Positions 55,527-64,000 of a stretch of 64,000 nt of DNA are shown one piece after another. Position 1 is the stretch's first letter. Each line of letters opens with the position of its first letter. The position numbers were made by a program, and so were the translations under genes. The notes below the pieces were generated by a model. The model ran no database searches. It was not told the DNA's origin and was given only the letters and a program-made list of their open reading frames with translations. Source of the stretch: Gaiella occulta (GTDB lineage Bacteria; Actinomycetota; Thermoleophilia; Gaiellales; Gaiellaceae); NCBI RefSeq assembly GCF_003351045.1, contig NZ_QQZY01000003.1, positions 124,001-188,000 on the forward strand. Reading direction: 5' to 3'.

Positions 55527-56780
55527 ATGGTCACCCTCGGCGTGGGCGCGATGGGCCTCGCCTGGTCGCTGACGACGACGGCCGCCTACCTGCCGCCGCT
55601 GCTGCGGGAGTTCACGGGCTCGACGACGCTGATCGCGCTCGTGCTCGCCGCCGAGGGCGTGTTCGCGATCACGCTGCCGCTCGTCATCGGCCCCTGGAGC
55701 GACACGTTCCACACGCCGCTGGGACGGCGGCGGCCGTTCATGCTCGCCGCCGTCGGCCCGATCGGGTTCTGCCTCGCGCTGATCGCGTTCATGCCGAGCC
55801 TGTGGACGACCGCCCTGCTCGTGTTCGCCTTCTTCTTCGCCTACTACGTCTACGAGCCGCCCTACCGCGGCCTCTACCCCGACGTACTGCCCGACGACGT
55901 GTTCGGACGTGCCCAGGGGGTGCAGCACCTGTTCCGCGGCGTCGCGCTGGGGGCGGCCCTGATCGGCGGCGGCCTGCTCTTCCACCTGTGGCGGCCGGCG
56001 CCGTTCCTCGCCGCCTCGCTCATCGTCACCGCCGCCTGCCTCGTGCCGATCGTGCTCGTGCGCGAGGACGGCGGACGCGGGCAGGTGTTCGAGGGGGTCG
56101 GCACCTACGTGCGCCACTCGTGGCGGGTGCTGCGGCGCAATCCCGACGTCGGCAAGTTCCTGCTCGCCAACGCCGCCTGGGAGGGGACGTTCGCCGGCGC
56201 GCGCACGTTCGTCGTGCTCTACATCACCGTCGGGCTCGGGCAGCCGCTGTCGACATCGACGCTCGTGCTCGCCGCCGTCGCGGGCGGCTACATCGTCGCG
56301 GCCCTCGTGTCGGGGCCGGTCGGCGACCGCCTCGGCCTCGCCCGCGTGATCACCGCGTGCTCGGTCGTCTACGGCGTCGGACTGCTCGCCGGCGGCCTCG
56401 CGCGCACCTGGCACGACTGGTACCTGCCGATCGTGTTCGTGGTCGCGATGTTCGCAGGCTCGGTGATGACGCTCGCCTGGGGGCTTCTCTTCAAGCTCAT
56501 GCCGGCCGGCGATCGAGGCGCCGTGTCCGGCCTCGCCACGACGACCAAGGGTCTCGGCCTCATCGTCGGGCCGCTGCTCGCCGGCGCGCTGATCGACATC
56601 CTGCGCCCGACGCTCGCCTCGACGAGCGGCTACCAGGCGCTGTGGCCCGTGCTCGGGATTCCCATCCTGCTCGTGATCCCGCTCGTGGCCTCCCTGGCCG
56701 CCGCGGAGAAGCGGTCGGCGGCAGAGGCGCCCGCAGGCGACGGTGGCAGCGGCGACCGTCCGAGCGGGCTGCCGCTGTAG
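55527..56780 (+). CDS. MFS transporter (sugar-cation symporter-like)
   Basis: 417 residues from ATG 55527, about 12 membrane helices, with the loop motif GPWSDTFHTPLGRRRPFMLA resembling the MFS A-motif of glycoside-pentoside-hexuronide and sucrose/H+ symporters, and the second-half repeat GPVGDRLGLARV. The substrate is not predictable. It lies 22 bp after tetR and may be co-transcribed. Upstream in-frame sequence overlapping tetR is low-complexity, so the ATG is preferred. Confidence 0.82.
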   Translation: MVTLGVGAMGLAWSLTTTAAYLPPLLREFTGSTTLIALVLAAEGVFAITLPLVIGPWSDTFHTPLGRRRPFMLAAVGPIGFCLALIAFMPSLWTTALLVFAFFFAYYVYEPPYRGLYPDVLPDDVFGRAQGVQHLFRGVALGAALIGGGLLFHLWRPAPFLAASLIVTAACLVPIVLVREDGGRGQVFEGVGTYVRHSWRVLRRNPDVGKFLLANAAWEGTFAGARTFVVLYITVGLGQPLSTSTLVLAAVAGGYIVAALVSGPVGDRLGLARVITACSVVYGVGLLAGGLARTWHDWYLPIVFVVAMFAGSVMTLAWGLLFKLMPAGDRGAVSGLATTTKGLGLIVGPLLAGALIDILRPTLASTSGYQALWPVLGIPILLVIPLVASLAAAEKRSAAEAPAGDGGSGDRPSGLPL

Positions 56781-56813
56781 CTCTGCGGGCCCGCGCGAGC
56801 GGCGGCTCCGCTC

Positions 56814-57473
56814 TCAGCCGGCGAGCGACTCGCGCAGGCGCGCGAGGGCGCGGGCGCGGTGGGCGTCCTGGAGCGCGACGACGGCATCCGCGTCGCCGCG
56901 TGCGACCGCGGCGAGGATCGCCCTGTGTGCCCGGTCTGCCTCCGCGCTCTCGCCCGGCAGGACGTAGTAGAGCGCGCGGTACGCCTCGGTCGAGTCCCAC
57001 AGCAGGTCGATCAGTCGCTGCAGCGGCGCGCTCCGCGCGAGACCGTGCAGGTGCCCGTGGAAGCGGCGGTTCGCCCCGAGCTGTGCGGCCACGTCGCCCG
57101 CCGCGCCTGCCTCCCGGCACGCGTCCGCCGCTTCCGCGAGCAGCGCGAGATCGTCCGCGCACGCGAGCGGCACGCCGCGCCGCAGCGCATCCGTCTCGAG
57201 GAGCCGCCGCAGCCGGTACACCTCCTCCAGGTCGGCGAGGTCGAGCTGGGTGACGGCGTACCCGCGCCGCGGCCTGTAGGTGACGAGCCCCTCGCCGGCG
57301 AGCGCGCGCAGCGCCTCCCGCACGGGGATGAGGCTGACCCCGGCCCGCGCCGCCCACGCCTCCTGGTTCACCCGCTGTCCCGGCCGCAGCTCTCCCTCGA
57401 GGATCGCCGTGCGGAGCTGTGCCGCGGCGCGATCCTGCGCGGTGGGCGTGCGTGCGGCCGGGGCGATCGTCAT
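56814..57473 (-). CDS. GntR-family regulator, FadR/FCD subfamily
   Basis: 219 residues with a winged helix-turn-helix (ILEGELRPGQRVNQEAWAAR, VSLIPVREALRALAGEGLV) and an all-helical FCD ligand domain with its metal-coordinating histidines (RRFHGHLHGLA, DRAHRAILAAVARGD). FCD regulators sense carboxylates or acyl-CoAs. It starts 4 bp after the glutaryl-CoA dehydrogenase stop on the same strand, so it is probably co-transcribed with and controls that gene. Confidence 0.9.
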   Translation of the reverse strand: MTIAPAARTPTAQDRAAAQLRTAILEGELRPGQRVNQEAWAARAGVSLIPVREALRALAGEGLVTYRPRRGYAVTQLDLADLEEVYRLRRLLETDALRRGVPLACADDLALLAEAADACREAGAAGDVAAQLGANRRFHGHLHGLARSAPLQRLIDLLWDSTEAYRALYYVLPGESAEADRAHRAILAAVARGDADAVVALQDAHRARALARLRESLAG

Positions 57474-57477
57474 CGGC

Positions 57478-58668
57478 TCAGCGGAAGGCCGGCGTGCCGG
57501 TGATCGCTCCCCCGACGACGAGCGTGTGCACCTCGTGCGTGCCCTCGTAGGTGAGCACGCTCTCGAGGTTGTTCATATGGCGGATGACCGGGTACTCGAG
57601 CGTGATCCCGTTGCCGCCGAGGATCGTGCGCGCGCTGCGGCAGACCTCCAGGGCGCCGCGCACGTTGCCCATCTTGCCGAGGCTGACGTGCTCGGGCCGC
57701 AGCGTGCCGCTGTCCTTCATGCGGCCGATGTGCAGGGCGACGAGGGAGGCGCGGTTGATCTCGAGCACCATCTCGGCGAGCTTCTGCTGGGTCAGCTGGT
57801 AGGCGGAGATCGGCTTGTCGAAGACGATCCGCTCCTTCGCGTAGGCGAGCGCCTCCTCGTAGCAGGCGCGGGCGGCGCCGACGGCGCCGAACACGATCCC
57901 GAAGCGGGCCTCGTTGAGGCACGAGAGCGGCCCGCGCAGCGTGCTCGCGCCGGGGAGCATGCTCTCGGCCGGGACGCGGACGTCCTGCAGGACGAGCTCG
58001 GAGGTGACGGACGCCCGCAGCGAGATCTTCTTGTGGATCTCCGGTGCGCTGAAGCCGGGCGTGCCCTTCTCGACGACGAAGCCGCGGATCTCCCCGTCCT
58101 CGGTGCGGGCCCACACGATGGCGATGTCCGCGATGGTGCCGTTCGTGATCCACATCTTGGCGCCGTTGATGACCCAGTCGCCGCCGTCGCGCTTCGCGTG
58201 CGTGCGCATCGTGCCCGGATCGGAGCCCGCGTCCGGCTCGGTGAGCCCGAAGCACCCGATCACCTCGCCGGCGTGCATCGCGGGCAGCCAGCGCTCCTTC
58301 TGCTCCTCGGAGCCCCAGCGCCAGATGGCGAACATCGCCAGCGAGCCCTGCACCGACGCCGCGCTGCGAATGCCGGAGTCGCCGGCCTCGAGCTCGAGGC
58401 AGGTGAGGCCGTAGGCGACCGCGCTCGCGCCGGGGAGGCCGTACCCGTGCAGGTGCATGCCGAGGAGACCCAGCTTGGCGAGCTCCTGGATCACCTCGCG
58501 CGGCAGGATCCCCCGCTCGAACCAGTCGCCGACCTCGGGCAAGATCTGCTCCCGGACGAACTGGCGCACGGTGTCGCGGATCGCCCGTTCCTCGTCGTCG
58601 AGGAGGGCGTCGAGCGCGAGGAAGTCGAGTGGGTCGAGCGCGGGCTGGGCAGTGGTGGGCGCGGCCAC
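57478..58668 (-). CDS. gcdH: Glutaryl-CoA dehydrogenase
   Basis: 396 residues of the acyl-CoA dehydrogenase fold. Features specific to glutaryl-CoA dehydrogenase are the GIRSAASVQGSLAM block with the Arg/Ser pair that binds the distal carboxylate, LNEARFGI, and catalytic Glu375 in TYEGTHEVHTL. It oxidises and decarboxylates glutaryl-CoA to crotonyl-CoA in lysine, tryptophan or benzoate breakdown, using FAD. The GTG at 58668 follows GGTTCCTTCC; a TAGGAT box lies about 38 nt upstream (58712-58707). A GntR regulator follows. Confidence 0.9.
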   Translation of the reverse strand: MAAPTTAQPALDPLDFLALDALLDDEERAIRDTVRQFVREQILPEVGDWFERGILPREVIQELAKLGLLGMHLHGYGLPGASAVAYGLTCLELEAGDSGIRSAASVQGSLAMFAIWRWGSEEQKERWLPAMHAGEVIGCFGLTEPDAGSDPGTMRTHAKRDGGDWVINGAKMWITNGTIADIAIVWARTEDGEIRGFVVEKGTPGFSAPEIHKKISLRASVTSELVLQDVRVPAESMLPGASTLRGPLSCLNEARFGIVFGAVGAARACYEEALAYAKERIVFDKPISAYQLTQQKLAEMVLEINRASLVALHIGRMKDSGTLRPEHVSLGKMGNVRGALEVCRSARTILGGNGITLEYPVIRHMNNLESVLTYEGTHEVHTLVVGGAITGTPAFR

Positions 58669-58734
58669 GGAAGGAACCTCCAGGGTCGAGAAGCGCGGGC
58701 CAGAAATCCTATAGAAAAACTGCGCCGTGTGACG

Positions 58735-59589
58735 TCAGCCCGCCGCCGCCGCCGCCGACCAGCGCCCCGCTTGCCGTATCACGCGCAGGCGCAGCCCGAA
58801 GCACGCCGTCAACGGGTCGTCCGCCAGCGTCTCCGCGGCGCCGCCCGCCGCGACGGCGCGGCCCTGCCGCAGCAGCAGCGCGTGCGTCGTCGAGACCGGA
58901 AGCTCCTCGAGGTGGTGCGTCGAGAGCACGATGGCGAGGCCGGGGTCCGTGCCGGCCAGCCGATCGAGCGCTGCCAGCAGGGTCTCGCGGCCGGGCACGT
59001 CGAGGCCGGCGAACGGCTCGTCGAGGAGCAGCAGGCGCGGCCGCGCGACGAGCGAGCGCGCGATCAGCGCGCGCTTGCGCTCGCCCTGCGAGCAGTCGGC
59101 GAAGCGGCGGTCGCCGAGCGGGCCGAGCCCGAAGGCCCCGAGGAGCATGTCGGCGCGCTCGCGGTCGAGGCCGCTGAGGCGCTCCTCGAAGGAGCCGATC
59201 GTTCCCGTCGCACCCGTGTGCACAACCTGGCGCACCGTCAGCATCGGGGCGAAGCGGGCGCCGAGCCGTGCGTCGACGAAGCCGATGCGCTCGCGCAGCC
59301 GCTGCACGTCGGTGCGGCCCATCGTGCAGCCGAGGATCTCGACCGTGCCGCGGCTCGGGAACTCGACCGCGGCGGCGAGCGTCAGCAACGTCGTCTTGCC
59401 GGCGCCGTTGGGCCCGAGTAGCGCCCAGCGCTCGCCCGCGCGCACGTGCCAGTCGATGCGGTCGAGCAGGGCCCTGCGCATGCCGCTCTCCCGCTGCCAG
59501 CGCCACACCTCGACGCCCGTCAGGCGGAGCGCGTCCGCCGCTTGACCGGACGGGGCGCGTCCCTCTACACTTATTGACTGACTAGTCAA
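58735..59589 (-). CDS. Orphan ABC-type ATPase
   Basis: 284 residues from the TTG at 59589, one ATPase domain: Walker A GPNGAGKTTLL, Q-loop-like FVDARLGARF, a degenerate signature CSQGERKRALIARSL in place of LSGGQ, Walker B RLLLLDEPFAGLD and H-loop STHHLEE. It resembles YlmA/ModF-like stand-alone ATPases, and no permease gene is adjacent. The first 20 residues lie over the operator and promoter of the divergent acyl-CoA dehydrogenase, so the real start may be the GTG at 59508 or another codon downstream. Confidence 0.8.
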   Translation of the reverse strand: MTSQSISVEGRAPSGQAADALRLTGVEVWRWQRESGMRRALLDRIDWHVRAGERWALLGPNGAGKTTLLTLAAAVEFPSRGTVEILGCTMGRTDVQRLRERIGFVDARLGARFAPMLTVRQVVHTGATGTIGSFEERLSGLDRERADMLLGAFGLGPLGDRRFADCSQGERKRALIARSLVARPRLLLLDEPFAGLDVPGRETLLAALDRLAGTDPGLAIVLSTHHLEELPVSTTHALLLRQGRAVAAGGAAETLADDPLTACFGLRLRVIRQAGRWSAAAAAG

Positions 59590-59592
59590 TCG
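59542..59592 (+). promoter_or_regulatory. Promoter and TetR-type operator of the acyl-CoA dehydrogenase gene
   Basis: TTGACC (59542-59547) and TACACT (59566-59571) are 18 bp apart. Directly after the -10 box lies TTGACTGACTAGTCAATCG (59574-59592) with palindromic core TGACTAGTCA, covering the predicted transcription start. It agrees with the tetR operator at 15 of 19 positions; only the central four differ. Confidence 0.7.
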
Positions 59593-59612
59593 AGTTTCCG
59601 GGAGGGTGCCTG

Positions 59613-60797
<1,185 letters not shown>

Positions 60798-60851
60798 GGA
60801 GCGGCGGGTGGCGCCGCCCGGCCTCTTCCAGCGTGGTGTTGAATGACGTCG

Positions 60852-60871
60852 CTGTGCCCGGACGGGCACAG
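60852..60871. repeat. 8-bp stem-loop upstream of the SDR gene
   Basis: CTGTGCCC/GGGCACAG around GGAC lies in the 100-bp gap between the acyl-CoA dehydrogenase and the SDR gene. It may be an operator or a read-through modulator. No clear promoter was seen beside it. Confidence 0.4.
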
Positions 60872-60897
60872 GCGTGGTACGACCGGAGGAGGCACGT

Positions 60898-61737
60898 GTG
60901 AGCATCGAGATCGACCTCGGCGGCAAGGTGGCCGTCGTCACCGGCGGCTCGCGCGGCCTCGGCAGAGCGGACGCGCTCACGCTCGCCCGCGCCGGGGCCG
61001 ACGTCGTCATCGCCGACATCCTCGTCGAGTCCGACGCCGCTGTCGGGGAGACCGCCGAGCGCTACGGGGTGCTCGCCCAGGCGGCGGTCGCGCAGGGCAT
61101 GGTGCGCACCGAGTCGACGGCGGAGGAGATCCGCGCCATGGGACGGCGCTCGCTCGCCCTCAAGTGCGACATCACGGAGCGCGAGCAGGTCGACGCGATG
61201 GTCGCACGGGTCGTCGCCGAGCTCGGCTCGGTCGACATCCTCGTCAACAACGCCGGAACGCTCGACCACGTCGGCCAGTTCCACGACCAGAGCACGGCGC
61301 TGTGGGAGCGCGACCTCCGCGTCAACCTCACCGGGGCGTTCCACTGCGTGCAGGCCGTGTGGCCGCACATGAAGGAGCGCCGGTGGGGCCGGATCGTCAA
61401 CATGGCGTCGGTCGCCGGCACCCTCGGCGGCTTCGGGCAGGCGAGCTACTCGACGACGAAGGCGGGCATCCTCGGACTCACGCGCACGCTCGCGATGGAG
61501 GGCGGGCGCCACAACATCACCTGCAACGCGATCGTGCCCGGCATCATCGGCACCGAGGCGTTCCACATGGCGAGCGCGGCGATGAACGAGCGCATCGCCA
61601 ACCGCACCGTGTTCAAGCGCCCCGGTGAGCCAGAGGACATCGCCAACGCGATCGCCTTCCTCTGCTCCGACCTCGCCCGCTACATCACCGGCATCGAGCT
61701 GAACGTCAGCGGAGGCGTCGAGCTCTTCGTCTTCTGA
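60898..61737 (+). CDS. Short-chain dehydrogenase/reductase with extended insertion
   Basis: 279 residues with the Rossmann motif TGGSRGLG (15-22), NNAG, the catalytic Ser (NMASVAG) and YSTTK. Between beta-2 and the DIT segment there is an extra stretch of about 25 residues (around 52-75) similar in place to the insertion of mycofactocin-dependent SDRs. These enzymes oxidise alcohols with a tightly bound NAD. The GTG at 60898 follows GGAGGAGG closely. The acyl-CoA gene context suggests a hydroxyacyl-CoA or steroid-like substrate, but that is a guess. Confidence 0.88.
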   Translation: MSIEIDLGGKVAVVTGGSRGLGRADALTLARAGADVVIADILVESDAAVGETAERYGVLAQAAVAQGMVRTESTAEEIRAMGRRSLALKCDITEREQVDAMVARVVAELGSVDILVNNAGTLDHVGQFHDQSTALWERDLRVNLTGAFHCVQAVWPHMKERRWGRIVNMASVAGTLGGFGQASYSTTKAGILGLTRTLAMEGGRHNITCNAIVPGIIGTEAFHMASAAMNERIANRTVFKRPGEPEDIANAIAFLCSDLARYITGIELNVSGGVELFVF

Positions 61738-61749
61738 CGGCGGGCATCG

Positions 61750-62169
61750 TCAGCGCGGACGCTCGGCGCGAGCGACCGCCTCGGCGAACCATGCCGGCAC
61801 GCGCGTCGGCGCTCCGCTCGAGCGGTCGACGGTCGCGTGGCCCGTGCTCGCGGTCGCGATCAGCTCGCCCTCGCGCTCGAGCAGGTACTCGTAGCGGAAG
61901 CGCGCCCCGCGGACGTCGACGCAGCGCAGGTGGACGGTGAGGACGTCGTCGAAGTGCGCCGGACGCGCGTAGTCGAGCTGGACGCTCGTCGTCAGCGCCT
62001 CGATCCCCTGCGCCTGGATCGACCGGTAGCCGCCGGCATGATCTGCCAGGTAGGCGACGCGGGCCACCTCGAGCCACACGACGTACGCTGCATGGTGGGC
62101 GATCCCCTGCGCGTCCGTCTCCGCGAAGCGGACGCGCACGTCGTAGGCGTTGACGAAGCCGTCCGGCAC
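61750..62169 (-). CDS. Acyl-CoA thioesterase, 4-hydroxybenzoyl-CoA thioesterase/YbgC type
   Basis: 139-residue hotdog-fold protein with VRFAETDAQGIAHHAAYVVW, containing the catalytic Asp and following His typical of the YbgC/FadM group, and QLDYARPAHFDDVLTVHL. It hydrolyses acyl-CoA esters. The GTG at 62169 lies 6 nt after a TAGGCT box (62181-62176), so the message is probably leaderless. It is divergent from the L,D-transpeptidase gene. Confidence 0.88.
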   Translation of the reverse strand: MPDGFVNAYDVRVRFAETDAQGIAHHAAYVVWLEVARVAYLADHAGGYRSIQAQGIEALTTSVQLDYARPAHFDDVLTVHLRCVDVRGARFRYEYLLEREGELIATASTGHATVDRSSGAPTRVPAWFAEAVARAERPR

Positions 62170-62232
62170 GGGGCAAGCCTACGACGTCGCCGCCGCGAGC
62201 GGCGCGGGAGGCCGTCCGCTATCAATGCGGCG

Positions 62233-63003
62233 ATGTCCGCCCGTCGCCGCCTCGCGCTGCCCGTCGCGATCGCCGCCGGCTTCGCGCTCGCCGCTCTCCC
62301 GGCCCAATCGGCGGCCGCCGGCGACAGGAAGAGCCCGAGGGCCGTGCCGGCGACGGGATGTGCTCCCGGCTCCGTCCACCGGATGCGCACGGCCCGCCTG
62401 TCGTACGGGGCACGAGCGCTCCGGCGCGTCCGCGCGCGGCGCCTGCCCGCTGGGCCGGTGATCGAGCGCTTCGGCACCGTCAACGTCAACGGCGTCGCGA
62501 CGGTGTTCGGCGTCCTCGCGGCCCGCGTCGACGCCTCCTGCCGTCCGGTCTGGCTCGAGGTGCAGCTCCCGATCCGGCCGAGCGGCTCGACGGGGTGGGT
62601 ACTCGCCCGGGACGTCGCGCTCTTCCCGGTGCGCACCCGCATCGCCGTCGACCTCTCACGGCGCCGCGTCACGCTGCTTCGCAGCGGCCGGCCGATCCTC
62701 GTTGCCACCGTCGTCGTCGGCGCCCCGTCGACGCCCACGCCGACCGGCCGCTACTACGTCAACCAGCGGCTCCTCACGCGCAGCCCGACCGGCCCGTTCG
62801 GACCGGGCGCCGTCGGCATCTCCGCGTTCTCGCCCGTCCTGCGCAGCTGGCCGCAGGGAGGGCCGATCGCCATCCACGGGACCGACGCTCCCGGCCTGAT
62901 CGGGTTCGCCGTCTCCTACGGCTGCATGCGAGCACGCAACGCCGATATCGTGCGGTTGCTGCAACTCGCCGTCGAGGGCACCCCCGTGGACATTAGGATG
63001 TGA
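62233..63003 (+). CDS. Secreted L,D-transpeptidase (YkuD domain)
   Basis: 256 residues: a signal peptide (LALPVAIAAGFALAALPAQS), an SH3-like N-terminal segment and a YkuD domain with IHGTDAPGLIGFAVSYGCMR (H215, C231). The usual SHGC motif reads SYGC. The domain forms 3-3 crosslinks in peptidoglycan. A TATCAA box (62220-62225) ends 7 nt before the ATG, suggesting a leaderless message. The TGA overlaps the region that promotes the next gene. Confidence 0.9.
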   Translation: MSARRRLALPVAIAAGFALAALPAQSAAAGDRKSPRAVPATGCAPGSVHRMRTARLSYGARALRRVRARRLPAGPVIERFGTVNVNGVATVFGVLAARVDASCRPVWLEVQLPIRPSGSTGWVLARDVALFPVRTRIAVDLSRRRVTLLRSGRPILVATVVVGAPSTPTPTGRYYVNQRLLTRSPTGPFGPGAVGISAFSPVLRSWPQGGPIAIHGTDAPGLIGFAVSYGCMRARNADIVRLLQLAVEGTPVDIRM

Positions 63004-63005
63004 GC

Positions 63006-63293
63006 ATGGCGGATCGCACCCACAGCAAGGAAGCCGATCGCGACGTGATCGCCAGGCTCGCCTCGAGGGGCGAGCAGACGATCGCGAAGCTCGCCGACCT
63101 GCCCGGCGGCAGCAAGGCGCTCAAGGCCGTCAACGACCTGCGCGCGCGGGTGGACGAGCTCGGCAGGAAGGTGCGCGGCGTCGACGCGCTCGAGCGCCGC
63201 GTCGCCAAGCTCGAGAAGGAGCTCGCGGCGCTGAAGCGGGCGCAGAAGCCGGCCGCGCCCAGGGCGCCGCGCAAGCCCGCCTCGCCCTCGTAG
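63006..63293 (+). CDS. Small coiled-coil protein of unknown function
   Basis: 95 residues from ATG 63006: a mixed N-terminus, a helix (SKALKAVNDLRARVDELGRK), a heptad-patterned coil (ERRVAKLEKELAALKRAQ) and a Lys/Pro/Ala-rich basic tail. I do not recognise the family. A TAGGAT box (62994-62999) ends 6 nt before the ATG, inside the end of the L,D-transpeptidase gene, so it may have its own leaderless transcript. An overlapping GTG at 63000 is an alternative start. Confidence 0.7.
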   Translation: MADRTHSKEADRDVIARLASRGEQTIAKLADLPGGSKALKAVNDLRARVDELGRKVRGVDALERRVAKLEKELAALKRAQKPAAPRAPRKPASPS

Positions 63294-63312
63294 GGCGGGC
63301 GTGGCGCACGCC

Positions 63313-64000
63313 TCAGGCCGCCGGCACGCGCAGCCGTAGAGCTCCGAGGAGCGCCTCGAAGCGCGCCGGCGTCGTGCCCGGCTGCTCGCCGTCGAGCTCG
63401 ACCGGCACCGGCTCGTCCGTCTCGACCGTCACGACCCTGCCGCGCAGCGCCTCGGCCTTCGGGTGCGGGAGGTGCGTGCCACGATAGATCTTCGGCATCG
63501 TCAGCACGAGGTCGCGCTTCGTGACGTCGCCGATCGCGACCACGTCGAGCAGGCCGTCGTCGGGCTCGGCCTCGGGACACATCTTCATGCCGCCGCCGAA
63601 GTACTTCCCGTTCGCCACGACGACGTCGAACATGCGGCCCGCGCGCGTCGCGCCGTCGACGCTGACGCGCGTCTCCACCGCCGACCAGCCGGCGAAGACC
63701 GCGAACGTGGCCCACAGGTAGGAGGCCTTGCCGCCGAGCGCCTTCGTCGCATCGTTCGCCCGCTGCGCGACGGCGCCGCTCATGCCCGCGGAGGCGACGT
63801 TTGCGAACACGGCCTCCGCATCGTGGCCGTCCCACGCGCGGTAGCTGACGCGGCCGAGGTCGATCGTGCGCACTGCGCCGTGCAGCGCCACCGCGACAGC
63901 CTGCTCGACGTCGCGCGGGATGCCGAACGTGCGCACGAAGTCCCAGCCGGTGCCGCGCGGTACGACCGCGAGCTCGGGCGCATGGGCCAGGCCGACGAGG
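63313..64000 (-). CDS. Diacylglycerol kinase/YegS-type lipid kinase, N-terminus beyond window
   Basis: The frame runs off the window end; the visible part begins with LAVVPRGTGWDFVRTFGIPR, the DagK/YegS nucleotide-binding segment (usually PxGTxND; here the Asn is Trp), and continues through the C-terminal lobe (MFDVVVANGKYFGGGMKMCP, EAEPDDGLLDVVAI, VPVELDGEQPG). These kinases phosphorylate diacylglycerol or related lipids in membrane lipid turnover. The Asn-to-Trp change at the GTGND motif is unusual. Confidence 0.88.
   Translation of the reverse strand, partial: LVGLAHAPELAVVPRGTGWDFVRTFGIPRDVEQAVAVALHGAVRTIDLGRVSYRAWDGHDAEAVFANVASAGMSGAVAQRANDATKALGGKASYLWATFAVFAGWSAVETRVSVDGATRAGRMFDVVVANGKYFGGGMKMCPEAEPDDGLLDVVAIGDVTKRDLVLTMPKIYRGTHLPHPKAEALRGRVVTVETDEPVPVELDGEQPGTTPARFEALLGALRLRVPAA

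Overview
The window is a very GC-rich, gene-dense bacterial segment. It appears to come from a deep-branching actinobacterium, most likely of the Thermoleophilia type. The basis for that guess is the rpmG-secE-nusG order beside an elongator tRNA-Met, heavy use of GTG and TTG starts, apparently leaderless genes with TAnnnT boxes 6-9 nt before the start codon, and the acyl-CoA gene content. The class is an inference; no 16S gene or other lineage marker is present. || Positions 1-5437 hold one tightly overlapping plus-strand operon: the end of a fused dipeptide-type ABC ATPase, a zinc alcohol dehydrogenase, a stand-alone formaldehyde-activating-enzyme (Fae) homologue, an enolase-superfamily dehydratase and a second zinc alcohol dehydrogenase. 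It reads as an import-and-catabolism unit for an unknown small organic substrate, possibly one that releases formaldehyde. Positions 5438-8076 hold a half-size heme A synthase-like protein, a radical SAM/SPASM enzyme and thymidine kinase. || Positions 8143-43293 are the bacterial transcription-translation supercluster: tRNA-Met, rpmG-secE-nusG-rplKA, rplJL, rpoBC, then rpsLG-fusA-tuf, the S10 and spc operons with secY-adk-map, and infA-rpmJ-rpsMKD-rpoA-rplQ. The only genes breaking it are two minus-strand GGDEF-family genes between rpoC and rpsL. Several features here are unusual. All three RNA polymerase core genes start with TTG. Two genes (rpoC, rpsH) have hairpins that display the Shine-Dalgarno sequence in the loop. 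Several gaps hold short ORFs that overlap the neighbouring start or stop codons. A 122-bp AT-rich island (about 34% GC by my count) precedes rpsH. The rpsK-rpsD junction is a decayed tandem duplication. S17, S3, L22, L10 and L15 carry long low-complexity tails. || Positions 43433-52869 hold nfeD-like, truA, a HAD phosphatase, ligA, a truncated dacB remnant, a 3D-domain cell-wall protein, an NlpC/P60 endopeptidase, a long-chain acyl-CoA ligase, a small HTH-like protein behind a T-tailed terminator, and a Nif3-family protein. A tRNA-Pro(CGG) follows. || Positions 53165-64000 are rich in acyl-CoA metabolism: CaiB-type CoA-transferase, a FadR-like TetR regulator, MFS transporter, GntR regulator, glutaryl-CoA dehydrogenase, an orphan ABC ATPase, acyl-CoA dehydrogenase, SDR and thioesterase, followed by an L,D-transpeptidase, a coiled-coil protein and a lipid kinase cut by the window end. 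The tetR/CoA-transferase and acyl-CoA dehydrogenase/ABC intergenic regions share a near-identical 19-bp operator, which suggests one small TetR-controlled regulon. No CRISPR array, insertion sequence or rRNA gene was seen. No stretch longer than about 225 bp lacks a gene.
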